From: JAEUPI01 sp046348365
GTDB taxonomy: Bacteria > Pseudomonadota > Gammaproteobacteria > Burkholderiales > Burkholderiaceae_C
NCBI GenBank assembly: GCA_046348365.1
Contig: JAXMEL010000007.1
Span: 155,729 to 219,728, forward strand
DNA: 64,000 nt
Direction of reading: 5' to 3'
Numbering within the stretch: the first letter of the stretch is position 1; each line of letters starts with the position of its first letter. Below, piece by piece: positions 53,801 through 62,177 of this stretch. A program made the translations under genes and the position numbers. The notes under the pieces were generated by a model. That model was not told where the DNA came from. It was given only the letters and a program-made list of their open reading frames with translations, and did no database searches.

Positions 53801-54724
53801 GGTCTCGGCCACGTTGGTGGCGAGCACGATGCGCCTGCCGCCGCCGGGCGTGAACACGCGGTCCTGCTCGGCCTGCGACAGCCGCGCGAAAAGCGGCAGG
53901 ATCTCCGGCGCCGGTGTGCCGCGCGCGCGCCGCGCAGCAGCCTTGTGCAGATGCTCGGCCGCCTCGCGGATCTCGCGCTCGCCGGGCAGGAAGACGAGGA
54001 TGTCGCCGCCGGCGCCGTGCGCGCCGCGCCAGAGCTCGTCCACCGCGTCGGCGATCGCGTCGTGCAGGTCGCGGTCCTTGCCCTCTTCGAACGGCCGCCA
54101 GCGGATCTCCACCGGGTACAGGCGCCCCGACACCGTGATCACCGGCGCCGGCCCACGAGCCGACGCGAAGTGCGCGGCGAAGCGGTCGGCATCGATGGTG
54201 GCCGAGGTGACGATGATCTTCAGGTCGGGCCGCCGCGGCAGCAATGTTTTCAGGTAGCCGAGCAGGAAGTCGATGTTGAGGCTGCGCTCGTGCGCCTCGT
54301 CGATGATCAGCGTGTCGTAGGCGCGCAGCTCGGGGTCGTCTCTCGTTTCGGCGAGCAGGATGCCGTCGGTCATCAGCTTCACCGAGGCGCCGCGCTGCAG
54401 CCGGTCCTGGAAGCGCACCTTGTAGCCGATCACTTCACCGAGCGGCGAGTTCAGCTCCTCGGCGATGCGCCGGGCCACGCTCGAGGCGGCGATGCGCCGC
54501 GGCTGCGTGTGGCCGATCAGCCCCGCTCCGCCGGCGCCGAGGCCGCGACCGAGCTCGAGCGCGATCTTCGGCAGCTGCGTGGTCTTGCCCGAGCCGGTCT
54601 CGCCGCAGACCACGATCACCGGGTGCTCGCGCAGCGCCTGCGCGATCTCGTCGCGCCGCGCGCTGACCGGCAGCGACTCTGGGTAGGTGATCGGCGGGAT
54701 CGGCGCTGCGACGGTGCGGTTCAC
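50849..54724 (-). CDS. hrpA: ATP-dependent RNA helicase HrpA
   Basis: The 1291-residue DEAH-box helicase has Walker A GETGSGKTTQ at 41-50, the DEAH motif in LIIDEAHERSLNIDFLLGYL, SAT in IVTSATIDADRFA, and the motif VI region QRAGRCGRVADG. HA2/OB-fold domains and a long C-terminal region of the HrpA type follow. HrpA rescues stalled or collided ribosomes by acting on mRNA, and is linked to mRNA processing. The length fits the family (about 1300). It is divergent from argA, with a 102-bp gap. Confidence 0.96.
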   Translation of the reverse strand: MNRTVAAPIPPITYPESLPVSARRDEIAQALREHPVIVVCGETGSGKTTQLPKIALELGRGLGAGGAGLIGHTQPRRIAASSVARRIAEELNSPLGEVIGYKVRFQDRLQRGASVKLMTDGILLAETRDDPELRAYDTLIIDEAHERSLNIDFLLGYLKTLLPRRPDLKIIVTSATIDADRFAAHFASARGPAPVITVSGRLYPVEIRWRPFEEGKDRDLHDAIADAVDELWRGAHGAGGDILVFLPGEREIREAAEHLHKAAARRARGTPAPEILPLFARLSQAEQDRVFTPGGGRRIVLATNVAETSLTVPGIRYVVDSGLARVKRYSYRHKVEQLQVEPISQAAASQRAGRCGRVADGICIRLYDEKGYAERPRFTDPEVLRSSLAGVILRMKSLHLGAVDDFPFLEPPPRKAIADGYALLAELNAVDDTNELTPIGQELSRLPLDPRLGRMILEARDRQALAEVLVIASALSVQDVRDRPLDRQQAADEKHKLFDDEKSEFSGYLRLWRWIEQAKGVHGHAAEHGDVHRLSNRQQEQRLREQFVNPRRVREWRDVHTQLHTVVAEHGWRVNAAPATYEQVHLSMLAGLLGNVGCKSDDDDWYLGARGIKFWRHPGAHLSKKPGRWLVAAELVETTRLFGRGLAAIEAPWIPFVAGHLLQRQLLEPHWEKKRAEVVALERATLYGIVVYNDKRVNFAKVDPVAAREIFIREALVAGDWDTKLPFLAHNRRLVHQVQELEHKARRQDVLVDDELIFAFYDQQLPADVHSGAALERWYRDEVKRQPRLLQLTRDELMRHEAAGITTAAFPKVVRLGGIDCAAEYLHDPGDARDGVTVTLPIYALNQASETRCDWLVPGMLAAKVQAMLKSLPQRPRSRLVPLPEFAAEFCASTAFADGDLLDVLLKAVRERTQLAVQRADFKLEMLAPHLFMNVRLVDEHGRQLAMGRHLATLKAQWGAQARSAFQALAALKAPASAAGAAERPPGASVAAARSAAKVSPAAAPAAVAAERYTAWTFGELPELLEVQRGGQTMVGFPALVDHGTHVEIEVFDEPEAAAARHRAGLRRLVALQIREPLKYLEKNIPDLQRMAAAYMPLGTLEELRQQIVDIAIDRAFLADALPTDAASFDAAVAQGRSRLNLIAQEVARLAGVVLAAYTTATRKLKDSRPTKDVADDIASQLQRLVPKRFLADTAYAQLQHLPRYLEAVTLRLDKLRADPARDAARLTELRPLEARYWRRVAERRGAVDARLAEYRWLLEELRVSFFAQELRTPQPVSAKRLDKAWQALER

Positions 54725-54826
54725 GAGGCGCGCATGATAAGAGCGTCACGGCGCGGCACACCGAGCGCGACACGCGCCGCACGGAGCCTGCGGCACAATC
54801 ACGGCGCCCTGCCGCCCGCCATCGCG

Positions 54827-56167
<1,341 letters not shown>

Positions 56168-56201
56168 GGCTTGACGCCTCGGACCGCACAGGAGCATGGC
56201 C

Positions 56202-56477
56202 ATGGCACGCACCGTCAACTGCGTCTACTTGAAGAAGCAAGCCGAAGGGCTCGACTTCCCCACCTACCCCGGCGAACTCGGCAAGCGCATCTACGAGAGC
56301 GTCAGCAAGGAAGCCTGGGCGGCGTGGCTGCGCCACCAGACGATGCTGGTCAACGAGAACCGGCTGAACCTGGCCGATCAGCGCGCACGCCAGTATCTGG
56401 CGCGGCAGATGGAGCAATTCCTGTTCGGCGGCAATGCCGACAAGCCCGCCGGCTTCGTGCCGCCCAGCGCGACCTGA
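56202..56477 (+). CDS. Fe(2+)-trafficking protein YggX family
   Basis: The 91-residue protein starts MARTVNCVYLKKQAEGLDFP with the conserved Cys7 of the family, and continues with YPGELGKRIYESVSKEAW and LNLADQRARQYLARQMEQFLFG. YggX protects iron-sulfur clusters and supports oxidative-stress resistance. The ATG at 56202 has GGAG 7 nt upstream; the ATG at 56196 is only 1 nt from it and is rejected. It follows argA by 34 bp and is probably cotranscribed. Confidence 0.95.
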   Translation: MARTVNCVYLKKQAEGLDFPTYPGELGKRIYESVSKEAWAAWLRHQTMLVNENRLNLADQRARQYLARQMEQFLFGGNADKPAGFVPPSAT

Positions 56478-56660
56478 GCGCGCCCGCATAACCTGCCGCT
56501 GTTCGGCGCGGCATTTCCGAGCCGGAGGCCGCGGTGAATCCCCGTCAATATCGCCGGTGGCAAATGCCCGACCGCGCCGGATATCGTTGAAACCCCGGCT
56601 GTTCAGCTTGCCGCGCCGGCGATATATTGGATTCGTCCGATATTCGAACCGAGGCAAGCC
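56478..56660 (+). promoter_or_regulatory. AT-richer promoter region of the H-NS-family gene
   Basis: This 183-bp gap is clearly less GC-rich than its surroundings. TATATT at 56623-56628 is a likely -10 box, with a weak TGTTCA 17 bp upstream. The 10-mer ATATCGCCGG (56548-56557) recurs inverted as CCGGCGATAT (56616-56625), and related CCGGATAT (56577-56584) and GATAT (56639-56643) are also present. These may be binding sites for the H-NS protein itself or for another regulator. Confidence 0.45.
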
Positions 56661-56966
56661 ATGACCAGCCTGAGCGACCTGATGGCCCAGAAGGAAGCGC
56701 TGGACAAGCGGATCGCCGAAACCCGCAGATCCGAGCGCTCCGAAGCCATCCAGAGAATCAAGAAGATGATGGCCGAATATGGCCTCACGGCGGCCGACCT
56801 GAACGCCAAGACCCCGGCTCCGCGCGCCACCCGCAAGGGCAAGAAAGTGCCGCCGAAATACCGCGACCCGGCCAGCGGAAATACCTGGAGCGGGCGCGGG
56901 CTGCAACCCAAATGGTTGAAGGCAGCGCTCGAATCGGGCCGCAAGCTGAGCGACTTTGCCCTCTGA
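56661..56966 (+). CDS. H-NS family nucleoid-associated protein
   Basis: The 101-residue protein has a charged coiled-coil oligomerisation segment (residues 1-40, LMAQKEALDKRIAETRRSER), a basic linker (ATRKGKKVPPK) and the C-terminal DNA-binding motif YRDPASGNTWSGRGLQPKWL. Such short Bv3F/H-NS-type proteins bind AT-rich DNA and silence genes in Burkholderiales. Its end overlaps the possible start of the next gene. Confidence 0.92.
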   Translation: MTSLSDLMAQKEALDKRIAETRRSERSEAIQRIKKMMAEYGLTAADLNAKTPAPRATRKGKKVPPKYRDPASGNTWSGRGLQPKWLKAALESGRKLSDFAL

Positions 56967-59900
56967 GTTGACGCTTCCGCCGGCGCGCGGGCACTGGCTC
57001 GCGCGCAGCGTCGCCGTCGCGCTGGCGATGGCGCTGTGCGTGCGGCTGCAGGCCCAGCTGACCGGCGAGCTGCCGCTGATCGCGACCTTCGCGCCGGCTG
57101 CCGGCGTGGCGCTGGCTGCGCTGGTGCGGCTCGGCCCGACCCTGGCCCCGGCCGTGTGGCTGGGCCACCTGATGGGCCTGTGGTGGGCACATGTCGGGCT
57201 GCTGCTGTCGCCCGCGCTGGCCACCGGCAGCACGCTGACGACGCTGCTCGCCGCGTTCTGGCTCAGCCGCAGCGGCTTCACCGTGCGGATGCGCCATCCG
57301 CGCGACTTCTGGTTGCTCACCGGCACGGTGGCCTGCGGCGGGCTTCTGCTGTCCGCCGGCAACGGCGCCTTGTGGCTGATGCTCGCCGGCCGCATCGGCG
57401 CGGCCGAATGGCCCGCCGCCTGGCTGAGTTGGTGGCTCGGCGAGCTGCTCGGCGCAGCGCTGGTCGGCCTCGGCCTGATGGCCTTCGAGCGCAGCGCGTG
57501 GGCCGCCGCATGGCGGGGGCCGAAGGCGGTGGGCACCGCCGCGCTGCTGACGACCTTGGTGCTGTCGGCGGCGGTCGGCGTGGCCGCCGCCACGTCGGGC
57601 CAGCTCATGCTGTTGCCGACGCTGCTGCTGCCGCTGGTGGCCCTGCTGTGGATCACGCTGCGCGCGGGCATGGTGCTGGGCACGATCTGCGTGGCCGTGG
57701 CCTCGATCGCGGTGGCGCTGTCGCTCGCGCTGGGCTGGGCGCCGGTGCGCGAGCTGGCGGCGGCGATCGGACACGCCGCGCTGTGGGCCTACCTGGCCGC
57801 GGCGCAGGCGGTGGTGCTGGTGGCGCACATGCTCGGCGGCCGCGCCCGCGCGCACGCGCAGCGCGCCGAGCTGGCGCTCGAGGGTGCCGACCTCGGCGTG
57901 GCCGAGTGGTACGCGGCCGGCGGGCCGAGCCACACCTCGCCGCGCTGGCGCCAGCTGATGGGCGACCCCGACGGCACCCGCACCGCCTCGCTCGCCGCGT
58001 GGCTCGGCCTGGTGCACGACGACGACCGCGGCGAGCTGCGCAGCGCGATCGACGCGCTCGACGCGCCGATGCACGACAGCCTGTGGCGGCAGGTGCGCGT
58101 TCGCGTCGGCGAGGCCTGGCCCTGGTACGAGCTGCGCCTGCAGGTGGTCGAGCGCACGATGGCCGGGCTGCCCGCGCGCATGGTGGCCACGCTGGCCGAC
58201 GTGCAGGAGCGCCGCAGCGCGCAGGAGCGCGAGCACCTGTCGACCAGCCTGTTCCAGAACCTGCACGAAGGGCTGGTGATCGTCGATGCCGAGCTGCGCA
58301 TCCTCGACGTGAACCCGACCTACAGCCGCATCACCGGCATGCCGCGCGAGGAGCTGCTGGGCACCGTGCCGCATCTGCTCAGCTCGTCGTCGACCGACGC
58401 CATCACGCGCCAGCAGCAAAGCGCCATCTGGGCCGGGCTGCGCGGCCAGGGCCACTGGAGCGGCGAGGTGGTGGAGCGGCGGCGCAACGGCGACCCCTGC
58501 GCGCTGCACGTCAGCGTGTTCACCGTGCACGATCCCGAAGGGGCGGTGCGCTACCGCGTGCTGATGATCTCCGACATCACCGAGCAGCGGCTGCAGCGCG
58601 AACGGCTCGAGCGCCAGGCCCACTACGACGAGCTGACGCGCCTGCCCAACCGCGCACGGCTGACGCAGCTGCTCGTCGACGCCATGGCCTCGAGCGACCG
58701 CCAGGGCCATCTGCTGGTGGTGTGCTACCTCGACCTCGACCGCTTCAAGACCGTCAACGAGCGCTTCGGCCATTCGGCCGGCGACCGCCTGCTGGTCGAG
58801 CTCGCGGCGCGGCTGCGCAGCGCGCTGCGCGCGCATTCGTCGTGGTCCGACGTGGCGGCACGGCTGGGCGGCGACGAGTTCGTGCTGCTGCTGCGCGCTG
58901 ACACGCTCGACGAGGCCCGCCTCGCCGTCGAGCGCGTGCTGCGCGTGATCGCGAGCCCCTATGTGCTCGACCCCACGCTGGAGCCGGCCGCCGTCACCGC
59001 CAGCATGGGCGCCACGATCTACCCGATCGATCGCAGCGATGCCGACACGCTGATGCGCCATGCCGACCAGGCCATGGTGGCGATGAAGCAGCATGGGCGC
59101 AACGGCTACGAGTTCTTCGACCCCGAGCACAGCCGCCGCGCCGAGGAGCGCGTGCTGGCGCTGGGCCGCGTGCAGGAGGCCATCGATCGCCACGAGCTGG
59201 TGCTGTACTTCCAGCCCAAGGTCGACCTGCGCCGCAGCACGGTGCTCGGCTTCGAGGCGCTGCTGCGCTGGAACCATCCCGAGCACGGGCTGCTGTCGCC
59301 CGCGCATTTCCTGCCGGTGGTCGAGAACACAGGCCTGTCGGCGCGCGTCGGCGACTGGGTGCTCGCGCAGGCGCTCGACCAGCTGCAGCAATGGCAGGCG
59401 CAGGGGCTGGACCTGTCGGTCAGCGTCAACGTCTCGGCCCGGCACCTGCAGGAGCCCGACTTCGTGCAGCGCCTGTCGGAGCTGCTGGCGCGCCACCCCA
59501 AGCCGCTGGGCGCGCAGCTCGAGCTCGAGGTGCTCGAGACCGCGGCGCTGGCCGACGTGGACTACACCTCGAAGCTGCTCACGCAGTGCAACGCGCTCGG
59601 CGTGCGCTGCGCGCTCGACGACTTCGGCACCGGCTACTCCACCCTCACCTACCTGAAGCGGCTGCCGGTGCACGTGCTGAAGATCGACCGCTCGTTCGTG
59701 CACAACATGCTCGGCGACGTGCAGGACCGCGCCATCGTCGAAGGCGTGATCAGCCTGGCGCGCACGTTCTCCTGCGTCGCGGTGGCCGAGGGCGTCGAGA
59801 CGCCGGCGCAGGCGCGCATGCTGCTCGAAATGGGCTGCGAGGTCGGCCAGGGCGCCGGCATCGCCGAGCCGATGCCGGCCGGCGACGTGACGCGCTGGGT

Positions 59901-59970
59901 GCGCAACTGGCGCGGCCTGTTCGCACCGGCCGTGGTCGCTGCGCCCAACACCGGCCCGCGCCTGCGCTGA
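56956..59970 (+). CDS. MASE1-PAS-GGDEF-EAL membrane protein (c-di-GMP synthesis/degradation)
   Basis: The protein has up to 1004 residues. About 1-285 form a MASE1 multi-helix sensor (VALAMALCVRLQAQL, TFAPAAGVALAALV). PAS-like domains span about 305-420 and 426-540. The GGDEF signature is intact at 638-642; the inhibitory site is SWSD instead of RxxD, so feedback inhibition is probably lost. The EAL motif is at 767-769 (FEALLRW), and DDFGTG at 888-893 is intact, so phosphodiesterase activity is also possible. The start is uncertain: TTG at 56956 (overlapping the H-NS gene) or TTG at 56968. Confidence 0.9.
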   Translation: MPSELTLPPARGHWLARSVAVALAMALCVRLQAQLTGELPLIATFAPAAGVALAALVRLGPTLAPAVWLGHLMGLWWAHVGLLLSPALATGSTLTTLLAAFWLSRSGFTVRMRHPRDFWLLTGTVACGGLLLSAGNGALWLMLAGRIGAAEWPAAWLSWWLGELLGAALVGLGLMAFERSAWAAAWRGPKAVGTAALLTTLVLSAAVGVAAATSGQLMLLPTLLLPLVALLWITLRAGMVLGTICVAVASIAVALSLALGWAPVRELAAAIGHAALWAYLAAAQAVVLVAHMLGGRARAHAQRAELALEGADLGVAEWYAAGGPSHTSPRWRQLMGDPDGTRTASLAAWLGLVHDDDRGELRSAIDALDAPMHDSLWRQVRVRVGEAWPWYELRLQVVERTMAGLPARMVATLADVQERRSAQEREHLSTSLFQNLHEGLVIVDAELRILDVNPTYSRITGMPREELLGTVPHLLSSSSTDAITRQQQSAIWAGLRGQGHWSGEVVERRRNGDPCALHVSVFTVHDPEGAVRYRVLMISDITEQRLQRERLERQAHYDELTRLPNRARLTQLLVDAMASSDRQGHLLVVCYLDLDRFKTVNERFGHSAGDRLLVELAARLRSALRAHSSWSDVAARLGGDEFVLLLRADTLDEARLAVERVLRVIASPYVLDPTLEPAAVTASMGATIYPIDRSDADTLMRHADQAMVAMKQHGRNGYEFFDPEHSRRAEERVLALGRVQEAIDRHELVLYFQPKVDLRRSTVLGFEALLRWNHPEHGLLSPAHFLPVVENTGLSARVGDWVLAQALDQLQQWQAQGLDLSVSVNVSARHLQEPDFVQRLSELLARHPKPLGAQLELEVLETAALADVDYTSKLLTQCNALGVRCALDDFGTGYSTLTYLKRLPVHVLKIDRSFVHNMLGDVQDRAIVEGVISLARTFSCVAVAEGVETPAQARMLLEMGCEVGQGAGIAEPMPAGDVTRWVRNWRGLFAPAVVAAPNTGPRLR
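58762..58792 (+). repeat. 31-bp repeat, copy 1 (inside the GGDEF domain)
   Basis: Here the sequence encodes the conserved RFGHSAGDRL segment of the GGDEF domain. An identical 31-bp copy lies at 59973-60003. Confidence 0.9.
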
Positions 59971-59972
59971 GC

Positions 59973-60003
59973 CGCTTCGGCCATTCGGCCGGCGACCGCC
60001 TGC
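59973..60003 (+). repeat. 31-bp repeat, copy 2 (between the GGDEF-EAL stop and dnaG)
   Basis: An exact copy of the 31 bp at 58762-58792 begins 3 bp after the GGDEF-EAL coding region ends. Read in its original phase it would encode RFGHSAGDRLHR followed by TAG, so it resembles a relic of another cyclase gene end or of an internal duplication. It ends 17 bp before the dnaG start. Confidence 0.9.
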
Positions 60004-60008
60004 ACCGC

Positions 60009-60014
60009 TAGACT
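60009..60014 (+). promoter_or_regulatory. -10-like TAGACT box at the dnaG start
   Basis: TAGACT lies 7 bp before the GTG start of dnaG, so transcription from it would give an almost leaderless message. The -35 region falls in the 31-bp repeat. No good Shine-Dalgarno is present. Confidence 0.3.
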
Positions 60015-60020
60015 GAGGCC

Positions 60021-61844
60021 GTGCTCCCGCCCGGCTTCATCCAGGATCTGCTCGCGCGCGTCGACATCGTCGAGGTGGTCGGCCGCCATGTCGAGCTGAA
60101 GAAGGCCGGCATCCACCACAAGGGCCGCTGCCCGTTCCACAACGAGAAGACGCCGAGCTTCACGGTCAGCCCGTCGCGGCAGACGTATCACTGCTTCGGC
60201 TGCGGCGCCCACGGCGATGCGATCCGCTTCCTGATGGAGCACACCGGCCTCGGCTTCATCGACGCGGTGCGCGAGCTTGCCGACAGCGTCGGCGTGCGCC
60301 TGCCCGAGAACGACGCCTCGCCCGCCGAACGCGAGCGCCAGGCCGAGCAACGCCAGAAGCAGCTCGGCCTCAGCGACGTGCTCGCGCGCGCCGGCCAGCA
60401 CTATCGCCAGGCGCTGAAGGCGAGCCCGCGCGCCATCGACTACCTCAAGCGCCGCGGGCTGAGCGGCGAGATCGCCGCGCACTTCGGCCTCGGCTACGCG
60501 CCCGACGGCTGGCGCACGCTGGCCAGCGCGTTCCCGCGCTACGACGATCCGCTGCTGGTCGAATCCGGCCTGGTGATCGTGCAGGGCGAGGACGGCGACG
60601 ACCAGAAGCGCTACGACCGTTTCCGCGACCGCATCATGTTCCCGATCCGTTCGGTGCGCGGCGACGTCATCGGCTTCGGCGGCCGCGTGCTCGACCAGGG
60701 CGAGCCCAAGTACCTCAACTCGCCCGAGACGCCGGTGTTCGTGAAGGGCCGCGAGCTGTACGGCCTGTACGAGGCGCGCAGCGCGCTGCGCCAGTCGGGC
60801 TATGCGCTGGTGGTCGAGGGCTACATGGACGTGGTGGCGCTGGCGCAGCTCGGCTTCCCGCACGCGGTGGCCACGCTCGGCACGGCCTGCACGGGCGAAC
60901 ACCTGGCCAAGCTGTTCCGCTTCACCGACCAGGTGGTGTTCAGCTTCGACGGCGACGCTGCCGGGCGCAAGGCGGCGGCGCGCGCGCTCGAAGCCGCGCT
61001 GCCGCACGCCAGCGACACGCGGACGATCCGCTTCCTGTTCCTGCCGCCCGAGCACGACCCGGACTCGTTCATCCGTGAACGCGGCAGCGAGGCGTTCGCG
61101 CAGGCCGTGGCCGGCGCGGTGCCGCTGTCGGCGCAGCTGCTGGCGCAGGCCGCGCTCGATTGCGATATGGGCACGGCCGAGGGCCGTGCCCGCATGCTGG
61201 CGCAGGCGCGGCCGCTGTGGAGCGCGATGCCCGACGGCGCACTGCGGCGGCAACTGCTGCCGCAGATCGCACGCGCTGCGCAGATGGCGCCGGACGAACT
61301 CTCCGCGCTGTGGGGCGGCGCGGCGCCGGCGGTGTCGCGCGGGCCGTCCACTCCGCTGCGCGCCGCGGCGGCGCCGCGCCAGGCCGGCCACTTCGTGCCG
61401 CCGGGCCGGCGCGCCCCCGCCCGCCCGCGCGACCTCGCGGTGCGCCTGCTGCTGCTGCACAGCGACTGGTGGGAGCGCCTGCCGGCAGAAGATCATCAGC
61501 TGCTGCATGGGCTGGACCATCCGCACCGCGCCGCCGTGGCCTGGCTCGAGCGCCAGCTCATCGACCATGGCCCGCTGCCGTGGGCCGCGCTGGCCGACGC
61601 GATGCACGCCGAGCCCTGGGCCGCCGACGCGCTGGCCTGGGTGGCGCGCTCCGAACCCGATGACGACGCCGCGTTCGACCATCTGGAGGTCGTGCTGCAC
61701 CGGCTGTGGATCGAGCAGCTCGAGTCGCAGACGAGCGCGCTCGCCGAAAGCCCGGGCGGTGACACCGCGCGGCTGCAGGCCTTGCGCGAACTGCGCGAGC
61801 GCATCAAGCGCCACAAGGACGCGCTGACCGCGAGCGCTGCCTGA
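60021..61844 (+). CDS. dnaG: DNA primase
   Basis: The 607-residue primase makes the RNA primers of replication. The N-terminal CHC2 zinc finger has C37, H40, C58 and C61 (CPFHNEKTPSFTV ... CFGCG). The catalytic TOPRIM domain shows LVVEGYMDVVALAQLG and SFDGDAAGRKAA, and the C-terminal helicase-binding domain follows from about residue 440. The start is GTG at 60021 (MLPPGFIQDLLARVDIVEVV). It is followed by rpoD, the conserved dnaG-rpoD order of the macromolecular synthesis operon. Confidence 0.97.
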   Translation: MLPPGFIQDLLARVDIVEVVGRHVELKKAGIHHKGRCPFHNEKTPSFTVSPSRQTYHCFGCGAHGDAIRFLMEHTGLGFIDAVRELADSVGVRLPENDASPAERERQAEQRQKQLGLSDVLARAGQHYRQALKASPRAIDYLKRRGLSGEIAAHFGLGYAPDGWRTLASAFPRYDDPLLVESGLVIVQGEDGDDQKRYDRFRDRIMFPIRSVRGDVIGFGGRVLDQGEPKYLNSPETPVFVKGRELYGLYEARSALRQSGYALVVEGYMDVVALAQLGFPHAVATLGTACTGEHLAKLFRFTDQVVFSFDGDAAGRKAAARALEAALPHASDTRTIRFLFLPPEHDPDSFIRERGSEAFAQAVAGAVPLSAQLLAQAALDCDMGTAEGRARMLAQARPLWSAMPDGALRRQLLPQIARAAQMAPDELSALWGGAAPAVSRGPSTPLRAAAAPRQAGHFVPPGRRAPARPRDLAVRLLLLHSDWWERLPAEDHQLLHGLDHPHRAAVAWLERQLIDHGPLPWAALADAMHAEPWAADALAWVARSEPDDDAAFDHLEVVLHRLWIEQLESQTSALAESPGGDTARLQALRELRERIKRHKDALTASAA

Positions 61845-62177
61845 GCCGCGCCGCGGCTGGGTGCCGGGCGCAGGTGTCTGGGTATAATGCGCCGTTCGTT
61901 GCAGCGGCAAGAGTGACAGCAGCGCTGACCCATAGCGGCAGGGACCCGGGCACCCGCGACACGGGACGACACACGAGCCCAACCATCCCTCCAGGCGCTG
62001 CGGGGTTGACCCCGTCGACGCGAGCTTGCCGGCCCCAGTTTGCACCCGAGCGCGTGCGGCGTTGTGCCGCGCGCGCCCCTGAATCGCGCGCGAACTGCAC
62101 GCCGGCGCGCTGAACGAACCGATCGACGCCCGGACCGCCGCCCGCCCCATTCATCGCAGAACCCATCGAGGCACCGC
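61845..62177 (+). promoter_or_regulatory. rpoD promoter and long leader
   Basis: This 333-bp gap contains a perfect TATAAT at 61883-61888, implying an rpoD leader of about 280 nt. Just before it, AGCCGCG-C-CGCGGCT (61844-61858) follows the dnaG stop. The leader has hairpins such as CGGGG-TTGA-CCCCG (62001-62014). The -35 region is weak. The frame starting at GTG 61874 lacks coding character. Confidence 0.6.

Noticed and set aside
51842..54826. Long plus-strand frame running into argA
   Set aside because: Antisense to hrpA; argA begins at 54827 with the canonical N-terminus.
61874..62113. 79-codon frame in the rpoD leader
   Set aside because: Its GTG lies before the TATAAT box, so it would not be on the rpoD message, and it lacks a Shine-Dalgarno and coding character.
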